DNA of 64,000 nt, taken from Rhodococcoides trifolii (GTDB lineage: Bacteria > Actinomycetota > Actinomycetes > Mycobacteriales > Mycobacteriaceae). The notes beneath the pieces were generated by a model. The model saw only the letters and a program-made list of their open reading frames with translations, made no database searches and was not told the origin of the DNA. Below, in pieces: positions 49,636 through 59,219 of this stretch. Every line of letters starts with the position of its first letter. Position 1 is the stretch's first letter. The stretch lies in contig NZ_BMCU01000001.1 in the NCBI RefSeq assembly GCF_014635345.1, positions 62,001 to 126,000 on the forward strand, given 5' to 3'. The position numbers and the translations under genes were made by a program.

Positions 49636-50313
49636 CTACTTGCGGCCGGCTTTCCACTGCAGACCGAAGCCGTACATCTTGTCGAGATCAGCCTGGCTTC
49701 CCGTCACGTACTTGACTTCACGCTGCACCGACACAGTGCGGCCGTCGCTCTCGATGAGGGCAACCGCGCAGATACGGGCCTTGTTCTCGGCCGAGTCGAG
49801 GCGGACCTCCACCTGCGGGCCGGACGTGGGAAACAGCGTCACGACGCCGTCGACCGCAGCCCAGTTGGGCGCGCCCTGATAGATCATCGCGAACACCAGG
49901 ACACGCCGAAACTGTTCCGGCCGAGCAAGATTGACGTGCATGTTCTCGCCGGCCGCGTTGGCACCGGACCGATCGTCGCCGTCCAGAAGGATGTACGGCG
50001 GCGTGTCCAACGCCCCGAAGCTGTTTCCGAGAGCCTGGATGACGCCTCTGGATCCGTCGGCCAGTTCGTAGAGACACCCCAGGTCCAGGTCGACCTGATT
50101 GGCCGACGCCGCCAGCTTCGCGAGGAACCCGCCCGACGGTTTCTGTGCCGTCCAGTTGAGGTTGACCCGCATCGGTCCTTGGCCGTCGCCGCCCTTCGCG
50201 AGGTTCACTCGAGGAGCAGCCTTGGTCAGGCTGATCGACGTGGGTTGCTCGGTGGAGGGAGGCGGGGTGCTGGTAGACGGGGCGCTGGGGCGCTTGGTGT
50301 AGTCGATGCCCAT
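49636..50313 (-). CDS. TerD-superfamily protein with Pro/Ser-rich N-terminus (TerA-like)
   Basis: A 225-residue stress protein. After a ~40-residue linker (MGIDYTKRPSAPSTSTPPPS) comes a Ter domain: SISLTKAAPRVNLAKGG, VDLDLGCLYELADGSRGVIQ with the Ca-binding acidic residues, and ARPEQFRRVLVFAMIYQG. Ter proteins link tellurite, phage and membrane stress responses through Ca2+-dependent complexes. It starts two bases after the terD stop. Confidence 0.87.
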   Translation of the reverse strand: MGIDYTKRPSAPSTSTPPPSTEQPTSISLTKAAPRVNLAKGGDGQGPMRVNLNWTAQKPSGGFLAKLAASANQVDLDLGCLYELADGSRGVIQALGNSFGALDTPPYILLDGDDRSGANAAGENMHVNLARPEQFRRVLVFAMIYQGAPNWAAVDGVVTLFPTSGPQVEVRLDSAENKARICAVALIESDGRTVSVQREVKYVTGSQADLDKMYGFGLQWKAGRK

Positions 50314-50315
50314 GG

Positions 50316-50891
50316 CTAGACGTTCACACCGAAATCCCGCGCGATGCCCGCGAGCCCCGATGCGTAACCCTGACCGACCGCCCGGAACTTCCACTCCGCA
50401 CCGTTGCGGTACAGCTCGCCGAACACCATGGCGGTTTCGGTGGACGCGTCCTCGCTGAGGTCGTAGCGCGCCAACTCGGTGCCGTTTGCCTGGTCGACGA
50501 CGCGGATGAAGGCGTTGCGTACCTGGCCGAACGACTGTGAACGGGCGTCGGCCTCGTAGATCGACACCGGGAAGGTGATCGTCTCCACCGTCGGCGGCAC
50601 TGCGGCGAGATTCACCTTGATGACCTCGTCGTCGCCCTCGCCCTCGCCGGTGGTGTTGTCACCGGTGTGCTCGATCGAGCCGTCCGGGGTCTTGAGGTTG
50701 TTGAAGAAGACGAAGTACTCGTTGCCGGGCGCCTTCTTGTCCGCTCCGAGGCCGATGGCGCTGGCATCGAGGTCGAAATCCGTGCCGGTGGTGGTACGAA
50801 TGTCCCACCCCAGTCCGACCGACACCGCAGTCAGGTTCGGTGCTGCCTTGGTGAGGGAAACGTTGCCGCCCTTGGTCAAGCTGACGCCCAT
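50316..50891 (-). CDS. terD: TerD family Ca2+-binding stress protein
   Basis: A 191-residue TerD: GVSLTKGGNVSLTKAAPNLT, GWDIRTTTGTDFDLDASAIG and GDDEVIKVNLAAVPPTVETI hold the repeated D-x-D acidic sites for two Ca2+ ions, and the C-terminus AMVFGELYRNGAEWKFRAVG is typical. The real ATG at 50891 begins MGVSLTKGG; the open frame upstream is not conserved. It sits between terB and the TerA-like gene on one strand. Confidence 0.92.
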   Translation of the reverse strand: MGVSLTKGGNVSLTKAAPNLTAVSVGLGWDIRTTTGTDFDLDASAIGLGADKKAPGNEYFVFFNNLKTPDGSIEHTGDNTTGEGEGDDEVIKVNLAAVPPTVETITFPVSIYEADARSQSFGQVRNAFIRVVDQANGTELARYDLSEDASTETAMVFGELYRNGAEWKFRAVGQGYASGLAGIARDFGVNV

Positions 50892-50971
50892 GAGAGTTCC
50901 TTCCGCGTGCGAAATGTCCGTTTTCGGACCTGTCTCGCCAACGAAGGTGGTTCTCCTCGAGTTCCCGTCGG

Positions 50972-51427
50972 TTACAACTCGAACTCGGCAGGGTCGATGC
51001 CGACGGCATGGCATGCACCCCGTACCGCAGCCTTTTCGTGGTCGTCGAACGTACCGTCGGCCCCGCCGATGATGATGCCGATCTGGATCACCGCGCGGGC
51101 CTGATCCGGCTTGGACCTGAGCTTGCCGATGGTCGCCGTGGCCTCGACCTTGCCGAACTCGAAATCACCGGCAAGTTTGCTGCAGTACCACTCGAACTTT
51201 TCCTGCAACTCGGCCGGCGGGAAATGGCTCAGCGACTGATTCGACTTGATCAGTCCCGCCGTCTTGTCACGCTCGGCGGCGTCGATACTGCCGTCCGCAG
51301 CGGCGATCAGCGCGCACATGGCCATCGCGCCGTTCGCGAACTCCTTGTTCTTGAACTGACTCGTCTTGGTCGCGAGCTGAGTGTTGAGTTCTGCCGCTTT
51401 GCTTTTCAGTTGATCCCAGAATGCCAT
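50972..51427 (-). CDS. terB: TerB-like tellurite-resistance protein
   Basis: A 151-residue all-helical TerB: ANGAMAMCALIAAADGSIDAAERDKTA has the acidic metal site D-G-x-I-x-x-x-E, and a second such site is in IQIGIIIGGADGTFDDHEKA. TerB acts with TerC and TerD at the inner membrane in a stress complex. The ATG at 51427 begins MAFWDQLKSKAAELN. An 80-base gap leads to terD. Confidence 0.92.
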   Translation of the reverse strand: MAFWDQLKSKAAELNTQLATKTSQFKNKEFANGAMAMCALIAAADGSIDAAERDKTAGLIKSNQSLSHFPPAELQEKFEWYCSKLAGDFEFGKVEATATIGKLRSKPDQARAVIQIGIIIGGADGTFDDHEKAAVRGACHAVGIDPAEFEL

Positions 51428-51462
51428 GCACGTTGAACGGGCACGCCGACGAGAAGGTTCCG

Positions 51463-52284
51463 CTATCCGCCGGCCTGGATCGAGACGTCCTGCCACTCGT
51501 TCCACTGGGCCAACCGAGACTCGTAGTCGGCGGTGGCAATGCCGAGAGGTGCCTCGCCGAAGAAGATTCGCAATGGCGGTGTCTCCGCGTCGACAATCTT
51601 CAAGATCACCGCCCGGGTGGCCTCGGGGTCACCCGGCTTGGCGGTACGGGAGGCCCGCTGCTTCTGCATCTGTTCGCGAGCATCGGTGTACGCGTCGAGG
51701 GGGGTCGCGTGCTTGGCGGAATCGCCGCTCCAATCGGTGGAGAATCCACCCGGCTCGATCAGGGTCACGTGGATGCCGAAGTCCTTCACTTCCTGCGCCA
51801 ACGACTGGCTGAATCCTTCGAGCGCCCATTTCGACGCGTGGTACATCCCGATTCCAGAGAATGCGGAGATTCCGCCGATGGACGACACCTGGATGATGTG
51901 TCCGCTGCCTTGCTCACGGAGGAACGGCAGCGCAGCCTGGGTCACCCACAGAGCGCCGAAGACGTTGGTCTCGACCTGCTTACGGGCTTCGTCCTCGCTG
52001 AGCTCCTCGATCATGCCGAACTGGCCGTAACCGGCGTTGTTGATCACGATGTCCAGTGAACCGAAGTGCTTGTGTGCCTGCGCAACCGCGGCGAAGTCCG
52101 CCGCTCGATCGTCGACGTCGAGCTGGATCGGGAGAAGCGCGTCACCGTACTTCTCGACCAGGTCCTTCAGGGAGTCGGTATTGCGCGCTGTCGCGGCGAC
52201 CTTGTCTCCACGGTCGAGGGCCGCGATGGCCCACTCTCGACCGAAGCCGCGGGACGTTCCGGTGATGAACCAGGTCTTCGACAT
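51463..52284 (-). CDS. Short-chain dehydrogenase/reductase
   Basis: A 273-residue classical SDR: WFITGTSRGFGREWAIAALD (cofactor loop), LDIVINNAGYGQFG, and the catalytic set SSIGGISAFSGIGMYHASKW (Ser, Tyr, Lys). The basic Arg after the glycine loop favours NADP(H). The family pattern is 'oxidoreductase, SDR of the YnfM/DltE-like ketoreductase type'; substrate unknown. Shine-Dalgarno GGAGGAAG precedes the ATG. Confidence 0.88.
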   Translation of the reverse strand: MSKTWFITGTSRGFGREWAIAALDRGDKVAATARNTDSLKDLVEKYGDALLPIQLDVDDRAADFAAVAQAHKHFGSLDIVINNAGYGQFGMIEELSEDEARKQVETNVFGALWVTQAALPFLREQGSGHIIQVSSIGGISAFSGIGMYHASKWALEGFSQSLAQEVKDFGIHVTLIEPGGFSTDWSGDSAKHATPLDAYTDAREQMQKQRASRTAKPGDPEATRAVILKIVDAETPPLRIFFGEAPLGIATADYESRLAQWNEWQDVSIQAGG

Positions 52285-52432
52285 TCTTCCTCCAGTGCGC
52301 GACGGGAATGTTCGGGGACGGCGCCCGTGCAAACGCCTCTCGGCGAGTGGTCGCTCGTAGCGACAAATGGGGTGAGGCCCGGGGCTTGCCGACGGACGCC
52401 GTCCGAGATGTGTAACGGCACCCCCGTCCGAA

Positions 52433-52748
52433 CTATTCCGTGTACCAGTGAGGCGCCTTCGTCGACTCGTCCGCCACGGCGGAATTCAGTTGCGCCCTCG
52501 TCAGGAACAGCGCGCTCGACAGATCGGCACCCTGCAGGCGCGCCCCGCGAGGTCGGCTCCGATCAGGTCGGACCGGCGAAAGTTCTGCCCTTGCCGCGCA
52601 CGAGTCCACTGACGTCCGTCAGCACGGTGTCGACTCGGGACCGGTGGGTGACCTTCTGCCCCGAGCCGCTGCAGTCGAACACGGCGCAGCCGGGCATGCC
52701 TCCCCGCCGTCCTTGTCGAACGCGAGGTCCGACGATCGGGATCACTCA
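52433..52748 (-). pseudogene. Decayed, internally deleted pentapeptide-repeat gene
   Basis: Three pieces of one actinobacterial pentapeptide-repeat protein survive in different frames of the reverse strand. First GCAVFDCSGSGQKVTH, the conserved pre-repeat segment (C-x-x-x-D-C-x-G-x-G-Q-x-V-T). Then NFRRSDLIGADLAG, and finally ARLQGADLSSALFLTRAQLN and a TAG stop at 52435-52433 after HWYTE. Normally one to two hundred residues, including most repeats, lie between the first two pieces, so an internal deletion plus at least one frameshift is inferred. The remaining bases 52285-52432 show nothing. Confidence 0.75.
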
Positions 52749-53203
52749 CGCGGCGGCTGCATGAACTCGATCGTCTCTCCGTCCGGACCCAGCGCGTACA
52801 TCACGAGGGTGCCGGCTTTGGCGCCGCCGGCGATCGGCTGCGGCGTTCCCTGCGCCGTCCACCCGAACCCGCTGATCCGCGTCAGCACCGCGTCGATGTC
52901 GTCGACCTCGAAGGCGAGGTGCGCGAACCCGGGATAGAACGGCCGCGACGATGTCGGCGACCCCGGTGCATCGCGGTACTCGAGCAGCTCGACGGTCTGC
53001 CCCGCGAGCGAGACGACGGCCAGACGCACATGGGCGCCGTGTGCACCCGTCACCTCGCCGAGGAAATCGCCGCCCATCTCACCGGTGCGCTCGACGCTCG
53101 CGCCGAGGCCGTCGACCCAGAAGCGCAGCGAACCGTCCAGCGACAAAACCGAGAAACCGACGTGGTCGGCGCGACGGACCGTGAACCCGGGGTTGTCATC
53201 CAT
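52742..53203 (-). CDS. VOC family protein
   Basis: A 153-residue VOC protein: RADHVGFSVLSLDGSLRFWV (metal His in DHVGF), VELLEYRDAPG, FYPGFAHLAFEVDDIDAVLT (second His) and GPDGETIEFMQPP (Glu). These metal residues fit an enzyme of the methylmalonyl-CoA epimerase/lactoylglutathione-lyase-like branch. The ATG at 53203 gives the natural start. Confidence 0.85.
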   Translation of the reverse strand: MDDNPGFTVRRADHVGFSVLSLDGSLRFWVDGLGASVERTGEMGGDFLGEVTGAHGAHVRLAVVSLAGQTVELLEYRDAPGSPTSSRPFYPGFAHLAFEVDDIDAVLTRISGFGWTAQGTPQPIAGGAKAGTLVMYALGPDGETIEFMQPPRE

Positions 53204-53332
53204 GGGTCCCAGTGTGCTCGACGCCGTTTCCCGGGTGAGACTGTCCACTACTTTCGGTGAATCCGCCACGAGGGGGCGTCGGGAACACCACCGGTGCTTC
53301 GGAATGCCGAGAGCTGCATCAGGTTTCGGTGC

Positions 53333-53986
53333 TCACGCACCGCCCACCACCCCGTTCTCGAACGCCCAGACGACGATGTGTACCCGCGTTCCCACGTCCA
53401 GCTTCCGGCAGATGTTGCCGACGTGCGTCTTCACCGTGCTCTGTTCGAGGTGCAGCGTCCGTGCGATCTCCGTATTGCCCATACCTCGGGCGAGCAAGCG
53501 GACCACGTCCATCTCACGCGTGCTGAGATCGTGGTCGGGTATCGGTCGAGGCGCGGGAGCCGTTCTGCGTCTGGCGAATTCGGTGATCAACCGTGGTGTC
53601 AGTCGCGGCGACAGCACCGCCCCACCTTCGGCGACGGTGACGACGGCACGAACGAGTTCGTCCGGATCGGTGTCCTTGAGCAGAAAGCCCGAGGCACCGA
53701 TGTCGAGTGCGGCGAACACGTACTCGTCGAGGTCGAACGTCGTGATGATGATGACCCGAGTTTCCTCGTATCGGGCCAGGATCTCCTTCGTCGCCGACAA
53801 CCCGTCTCGCTGCGGCATCCTGACGTCCATCAGAACGACGTCGGGTCGCAGATCCCTGACCTGTTGCACCGCATGGGTGCCCGATGATGCGTGTCCCACC
53901 ACGGCGATGCCGGGGTGCCCGGCGAGGAACAATTCGAACCCCTGTCGGACGACGGGTTGGTCGTCGACGATCAAAACGTCGATCAC
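53333..53986 (-). CDS. NarL/LuxR-type response regulator
   Basis: A 217-residue two-domain regulator. Receiver: IDVLIVDDQPVVRQGFELFL (acidic pair), VVLMDVRMPQRDGL (phospho-Asp), ITTFDLDEYV and FLLKDTDPDEL (Lys). LuxR HTH: LSTREMDVVRLLARGMGNTE and STVKTHVGNICRKLDVGTRV. GTG 53986 overlaps the kinase stop (GTGA), so kinase and regulator are co-translated. Confidence 0.95.
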   Translation of the reverse strand: MIDVLIVDDQPVVRQGFELFLAGHPGIAVVGHASSGTHAVQQVRDLRPDVVLMDVRMPQRDGLSATKEILARYEETRVIIITTFDLDEYVFAALDIGASGFLLKDTDPDELVRAVVTVAEGGAVLSPRLTPRLITEFARRRTAPAPRPIPDHDLSTREMDVVRLLARGMGNTEIARTLHLEQSTVKTHVGNICRKLDVGTRVHIVVWAFENGVVGGA

Positions 53987-55143
53987 GGGACTATTCTCCC
54001 GTCGACCGGCATGCGTGCCGTCACGCACCATCCACCGTCGTCGTTCGGACCGGCCTCGAGGTTGCCCCCGAGAAGCACGGCGCGCTCACGCATCCCGGCC
54101 AGTCCGAGACCTTGACCGTCCCGAGCAGCGGGTCCGTCGTGCCCGGTGTCGGAGACGGTCAGGTGAACCATGCCGTTGCGACGGCACAGTTCGATGTGCA
54201 CTCGGCTTCCCGGCGCGTGCCTCATCGCGTTGGAGAGCGACTCCTGCACGATGCGGAAGCACGCCAGTTGCACTGCGCTGTCGACACTCTCGACATCGTC
54301 GGTGATATCCGTCGTCACGCTCCGAAGCGAGTGCGCCGACTGCTCGACGAGGTCGGCGATGTCGCCGACCATGGGCTGCGGCGGCGTTGCCTCGTCGGAG
54401 GAGTAACGGAGAATGCCGACGATCTGGCGCAGTCCGTCGAGCGTGCGCTGCCCGGAGGCGACGACGTCTCTCATCAGTTCCTGTGATTTCGCCGGGTCGT
54501 GGTCGATCAGCATGTCGGCCGATCGGGCCTGAACGATCATGGCGGTCAGGTGATGAGCCGCGACGTCGTGGAGCTCTCGCGCCATGGTGCGGCGCTCGTT
54601 CTCGACGGCCTCCTCGAGCCGGGCGGTGTGCTGCCGCAGTTCGGCGGTGTTGAGTTCGGCCTGAGAACGGTTGTGTGCGATAACCTTTCCCAGTGCCAGA
54701 AGCACCGTGTAGCTGATGACGATGTTCATCGTCGGAACGATCCATCCCGACGCCGTGGTCGAGCTGGCGAGGATGTCGCCGGCGATTCCCACGGCAATCG
54801 TGGCAACCAACCGGGCACCCGAGACCCTGATCGCGAGAAGCACGATCGAGCACCAGTAGAGCGGGGTGAATCCGAGATCGCCCACCGTCACCACGAGGGC
54901 GCACGTGACCGCGACGGTCACGAGGTAGGCGGCGATCGGGTACCTGCGACGGGCGCACTGTGCCGCCGTCATGAGCAGGAGAGCACCTGCGAACAACGGA
55001 GTTCCCCAGCCCTGCAGCTGATCCCGTCCCGAGTCCGCGATGCCGGAGGCGATCAGCAGTACCGTGAAGAGGAGCGACACCGCCAGGGCCGAACCGGGCA
55101 CGACGACAGCGTGCTGTGGACGCCACCCTCGTAGGTTTCGCAT
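53983..55143 (-). CDS. Sensor histidine kinase (HisKA_3, NarX/DesK-like)
   Basis: A 386-residue membrane kinase. Residues ~10-150 form about six helices; the dimerisation/phospho-acceptor helix is ERRTMARELHDVAAHHLTAM (His in the ELHD motif); the HATPase_c domain has FRIVQESLSNAMRHAPGSRV (N-box) and DGQGLGLAGMRERAVLLGG (G-boxes). The signal is not known; there is no extracellular domain, so it may sense the membrane. It is the partner of the overlapping regulator. Confidence 0.93.
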   Translation of the reverse strand: MRNLRGWRPQHAVVVPGSALAVSLLFTVLLIASGIADSGRDQLQGWGTPLFAGALLLMTAAQCARRRYPIAAYLVTVAVTCALVVTVGDLGFTPLYWCSIVLLAIRVSGARLVATIAVGIAGDILASSTTASGWIVPTMNIVISYTVLLALGKVIAHNRSQAELNTAELRQHTARLEEAVENERRTMARELHDVAAHHLTAMIVQARSADMLIDHDPAKSQELMRDVVASGQRTLDGLRQIVGILRYSSDEATPPQPMVGDIADLVEQSAHSLRSVTTDITDDVESVDSAVQLACFRIVQESLSNAMRHAPGSRVHIELCRRNGMVHLTVSDTGHDGPAARDGQGLGLAGMRERAVLLGGNLEAGPNDDGGWCVTARMPVDGRIVP

Positions 55144-55156
55144 GGTTCGTCCGAGC

Positions 55157-55708
55157 TTAGTCAACCAGCGCCCGAGATCCACGCACCCAGAGCGGACCGA
55201 AGACGAACCACCCCACCGTGATCAGACCGAGGTTCGGGATGACCTCGAGTAGTGCCTTGGATTGCGCGGGGGAGGCGACGGTGACCGAGAGGCCGAGCGT
55301 CACGGCCAGCGCGATACCCGCGGCACCCAACCACTTCAGAAACAGCCTCATCTCACGCCGGTACGCCTCGGGCCCCTTCTTCGGTGGCTTCTCCGGGGCC
55401 GGGCCGCCCGCGAATCGGTGCGCGAACCGCACGTCCAACCACGCCACCGTCGAGTGGGCGAACACCACGGTCCACCCGAGGTAGATACCGGCCAGCCGGT
55501 GGGCGAACCCGACCTCGCCTCCGCGGTGCAGGTCGAGCGCCACCGCGACGACGAGGATCAGGTCGAGAACGGGAAGCAGCGTCAGCATGAGCACACTCAG
55601 TGAGCGCCGGCGTAGGACGTATCTGCTGCCGAGGCCGCCGAGCACGAGCACCCAGAAGCCGACTTCGCAGACCGCGATGGTGATCAGAATCGGATTGTCG
55701 AGTTCCAT
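55157..55708 (-). CDS. Conserved four-helix membrane protein
   Basis: A 183-residue protein with four transmembrane helices in two pairs ([40 protein letters not shown], then [17 protein letters not shown] and [17 protein letters not shown]), joined by a Pro/Lys-rich loop ([20 protein letters not shown]). No family with known function recognised. It lies 13 bases upstream of the kinase gene and may be part of that operon. It is divergent from lysX. Confidence 0.7.
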   Translation of the reverse strand: MELDNPILITIAVCEVGFWVLVLGGLGSRYVLRRRSLSVLMLTLLPVLDLILVVAVALDLHRGGEVGFAHRLAGIYLGWTVVFAHSTVAWLDVRFAHRFAGGPAPEKPPKKGPEAYRREMRLFLKWLGAAGIALAVTLGLSVTVASPAQSKALLEVIPNLGLITVGWFVFGPLWVRGSRALVD

Positions 55709-55895
55709 GCCGGTCAGTGAAATGGTCCGGGACGCTCCCGACCAGGCCCAGACGCCCGAATCGGGCGATTACCACACCAAAGAAGGACGATTCGGTCCTC
55801 CGAAAGTCGTAGCAGAAGTCGCTGCTCGGATGTCGGTCCACACGACTACCGTTGACGCATTCACAGCAGATGGTCACGCAGGAGGACATCCGGTC

Positions 55896-58800
55896 ATGGC
55901 AACAACCTCGGTGCCGAGTTCGGTCGACGCGACGGCACCGCGCCGCGGCCGCAAGCCCGACGCGAAGAGCCGCTTTCGCGAGGTTCCTCACCTCGCCGGG
56001 CTGGTGTTGGGTGTGCTGTCCATCCTGGTGTTCCTGTGGAGTATTTCGCCGCTTCTGCGTTTCGCCGTTCGCGTGCCGCGCGCGTGGATCGACAACTATC
56101 TGGTCGATGCACCCGACACGTCGCTGTCGTACGCGCTCGTCCTCGCGTTGCTCGCCGCCGCGCTCGCGAGCCGGAAGCGGATCGCATGGTGGATCGTCTC
56201 CGCGTACACCTTCTTGTTCGTGCTGGGGAACATCTCGCAGGTCGTCGACGACCCCGACGACGTCAGCGCATGGATCGCTCTCGCGGTGCACGCGGCGGTC
56301 GTGGTGGTACTGGTACTCGCCCGTCGAGAGTTCTACACCAGAGTGCGGCGGGGAGCCGCATGGAAAGCCCTCGGCGTTCTGATCGCCGGCCTCGCAGTGG
56401 GTTCGCTCGTCGGGTGGGGGTTGCTGTGGCTCTTCCCCGGCACGCTCCCCCGAAACGAGACCCTGTTCTGGGCGCTGAACCGGGTGAGCGCGCTGGCCGC
56501 TGTCGACAACGAGCAGTTCAGCGGCAACCCCCACGGATTCATGAACTTCCTGCTCGGACTGTTCGCGTTCCTGGCACTCGCCGTGGCCGCGGTCACGCTG
56601 TTCCGCTCCCAGCGCTCGGTCAACGCGCTCACCGGGAACGACGAGTCGCTCCTGCGCGGCTTGCTGGACCGTTCGTCGGCGGACGATTCGCTCGGGTACT
56701 TCGCCACCCGCCGCGACAAGGCGGTCGTGTTCGCTCCCAGCGGCAAGGCGGCGGTGACGTATCGGGTCGAGATGGGAGTCTGCCTCGCCAGCGGCGACCC
56801 GATCGGTAATCCCGAGGCCTGGCCGCACGCGATCGAGGCGTGGCTCGAACTGGCCGGGACGTACGGGTGGTCGCCCGCCGCGATGGGCGCGAGCGAAGCC
56901 GGCGCGACGGCCTACAACAGGGCAGGTCTGTCGGTTCTCGAACTCGGGGACGAGGCGGTGTTGAACACCCGTACCTACAGCGTCAGCGGCCCGGACATGC
57001 GGCCCGTGCGCCAAGCAGTCAACCGGGCACGGGCCAAAGGCGTGACCGTCCGCATCCGTCGTCACCGGGACGTTCCGGCCGAGGAGTGGCCGTCCATCAT
57101 CGCCGACGCCGACGGCTGGCGCGACACCGAGACAGAACGAGGGTTCTCGATGGCCCTGGGCCGCCTCGGCGACCCATTGGACGGTAATTGCCTTCTGGTG
57201 CAAGCTATTCAGGACGAGGCCGGCAGTGAGCCTCGGGTGGTCGGGCTCCTGTCACTGGTCCCGTGGGGTCTGTCGGGAGTGTCGTTGGACCTGATGCGTC
57301 GACACCCGCAGGCGCCCAACGGGACTGTCGAGCTGATGGTGACCGAGCTGGCGACCCAGTCGGACCAGTTCGGTGTCACCAAGGTGTCGCTGAACTTCGC
57401 GGTGTTCCGCGCTGCGTTCGAGGAGGGCAGCCGGATCGGCGCGGGTCCTGTTCTGCGCGTGTGGCGTTCGACACTGATCTTCTTCTCGCGGTGGTGGCAG
57501 CTCGAGGCTCTGTACCGATCCAACCTGAAGTACCAGCCGGAGTGGGTGCCGCGGTTCCTGTGCTTCGAGGACAATCGTGACATCCCGAAGGTCGGCATCG
57601 CCTCGGCCATCGCCGAGGGTTTTCTGACCCTGCCGTCGTTCCGCGGCGCACCTCAGCACACCGGTGTGCACGAACAGGTTCCGGCCGGGATCGTCGGACT
57701 GCATGCGGACGGTTCTGCCCCCCTAGGCGCAGCACTCGACGACGAGGAAGCCGTGGGTCGCAGACGGCCCGAGCAGGTTCGGGTCCGTATGGCAAAGCTC
57801 GAGCGCCTGGCCGAGCAGGGTATCGACGCATACCCGGTCGCCTACCCGCCGACCCATACGGTAGCGGCCGCGGTCGGTTCGCCGCAGGGCACCACCGTGC
57901 GAATTGCCGGGCGGCTGTTGCGCATTCGTGACTACGGCGGCGTCCTGTTCGGAGTGGTGCGCGACTGGTCGGGCGACATCCAGGTGCTCTTCGATCGCGA
58001 TCGCGTCGGCGACCGGCTCACCGAATTCGCCGCCGACTTCGATCTCGGTGACCTGATCGAGGTCAGCGGCGGCATTGGACGCAGTCGACGCGGAGAACTC
58101 TCGCTCCTGGCCACGGACTGGCGCATGAACGGAAAGAGCCTGCACCCGTTGCCCGACAAGTGGAAGGGACTGACCGACCCCGAATCGCGTGTGCGCCAAC
58201 GGTACGTCGACATGGCGATCAACCCCGAGGCGCGCAAACTGATGGTGGCGCGCAGCGCGGTGGTCAAGTCGCTGCGCGACTCACTCGGTGACCGCGGGTT
58301 CATGGAGGTGGAAACCCCTATCCTGCAACAGATTCACGGCGGTGCAAACGCCGCGCCGTTCGTGACGCACATCAACGCGTACAACCTCGACCTGTATCTG
58401 CGCATCGCGCCGGAGCTGTATCTGAAGCGTCTGTGTGTCGGCGGTATGGAGAAGGTCTTCGAGATCGGCCGGGTGTTTCGCAACGAGGGTGCCGACTTCA
58501 AGCACAACCCGGAGTTCACCATTCTCGAGGCGTACGAAGCGCACAGCGACTACGAACGCGTGATGGTGATGTGCCGCGAGCTGATTCAACGCGCTGCGGT
58601 CGCGGCCCACGGTCGGGAGATCGTCCTCCGACCCGGTGACGACGGTGAGATGGTCGAAATCGACATCTCCGGTGAGTGGCCGGTGAAGACCATGCACGGG
58701 GCCGTCGCCGAGAAGCTGGGTGAGGACGTGTCCCCCGAAACGCCGCTCGAGGAGCTGCAGCGACTCTGCGACGCGCACGACATCCCGTACCAGTCGACCT

Positions 58801-59219
58801 GGGACGCGGGCGCCGTCGCGCAGGAGATGTACGAGCACCTGGTCGAGGACTTCACCGAGTTCCCGACCTTCTACACCAACTTCCCGACGTCGATGTCGCC
58901 GTTGACGAGGCCGCATCGCAGCATCCCCGGGGTGGCGGAGAAGTGGGATCTCGTCGCATGGGGAGTCGAGTTGGGCACCGCATACAGCGAACTCACCGAT
59001 CCGGTGGATCAGCGCGCGCGTCTCACCGAGCAGTCACTGCTCGCCGCCGGTGGCGACGCCGAGGCCATGGAACTGGACGAAGACTTCCTCCAGGCCCTCG
59101 AGCGTGGAATGCCGCCGACGGGCGGACTCGGAATGGGCGTCGACCGGGTCGTCATGCTCATCACCGGCGGCAGCATTCGTGAGACGCTCGCGTTTCCGCT
59201 GGCCAAGCCCCGAACGTGA
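55896..59219 (+). CDS. lysX: Bifunctional lysyl-tRNA synthetase / lysylphosphatidylglycerol synthase
   Basis: A 1107-residue fusion. Residues 1-230 hold about seven membrane helices; ~270-600 is an MprF-like DUF2156 transferase ([40 protein letters not shown]); ~630-760 an OB-fold anticodon domain; ~780-1107 the class II LysRS core with motif 2 [20 protein letters not shown] and motif 3 [16 protein letters not shown]. It charges tRNA-Lys and transfers lysine to phosphatidylglycerol, giving resistance to cationic peptides. GGAGG at 55881-55885 precedes ATG 55896; in-frame upstream ATGs are less likely. It overlaps the next gene (GTGA). Confidence 0.94.
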   Translation: MATTSVPSSVDATAPRRGRKPDAKSRFREVPHLAGLVLGVLSILVFLWSISPLLRFAVRVPRAWIDNYLVDAPDTSLSYALVLALLAAALASRKRIAWWIVSAYTFLFVLGNISQVVDDPDDVSAWIALAVHAAVVVVLVLARREFYTRVRRGAAWKALGVLIAGLAVGSLVGWGLLWLFPGTLPRNETLFWALNRVSALAAVDNEQFSGNPHGFMNFLLGLFAFLALAVAAVTLFRSQRSVNALTGNDESLLRGLLDRSSADDSLGYFATRRDKAVVFAPSGKAAVTYRVEMGVCLASGDPIGNPEAWPHAIEAWLELAGTYGWSPAAMGASEAGATAYNRAGLSVLELGDEAVLNTRTYSVSGPDMRPVRQAVNRARAKGVTVRIRRHRDVPAEEWPSIIADADGWRDTETERGFSMALGRLGDPLDGNCLLVQAIQDEAGSEPRVVGLLSLVPWGLSGVSLDLMRRHPQAPNGTVELMVTELATQSDQFGVTKVSLNFAVFRAAFEEGSRIGAGPVLRVWRSTLIFFSRWWQLEALYRSNLKYQPEWVPRFLCFEDNRDIPKVGIASAIAEGFLTLPSFRGAPQHTGVHEQVPAGIVGLHADGSAPLGAALDDEEAVGRRRPEQVRVRMAKLERLAEQGIDAYPVAYPPTHTVAAAVGSPQGTTVRIAGRLLRIRDYGGVLFGVVRDWSGDIQVLFDRDRVGDRLTEFAADFDLGDLIEVSGGIGRSRRGELSLLATDWRMNGKSLHPLPDKWKGLTDPESRVRQRYVDMAINPEARKLMVARSAVVKSLRDSLGDRGFMEVETPILQQIHGGANAAPFVTHINAYNLDLYLRIAPELYLKRLCVGGMEKVFEIGRVFRNEGADFKHNPEFTILEAYEAHSDYERVMVMCRELIQRAAVAAHGREIVLRPGDDGEMVEIDISGEWPVKTMHGAVAEKLGEDVSPETPLEELQRLCDAHDIPYQSTWDAGAVAQEMYEHLVEDFTEFPTFYTNFPTSMSPLTRPHRSIPGVAEKWDLVAWGVELGTAYSELTDPVDQRARLTEQSLLAAGGDAEAMELDEDFLQALERGMPPTGGLGMGVDRVVMLITGGSIRETLAFPLAKPRT

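Noticed and set aside
55353..57203. 616-codon reverse frame over lysX
   Set aside because: Shadow of the lysX frame; no domain and wrong codon pattern.
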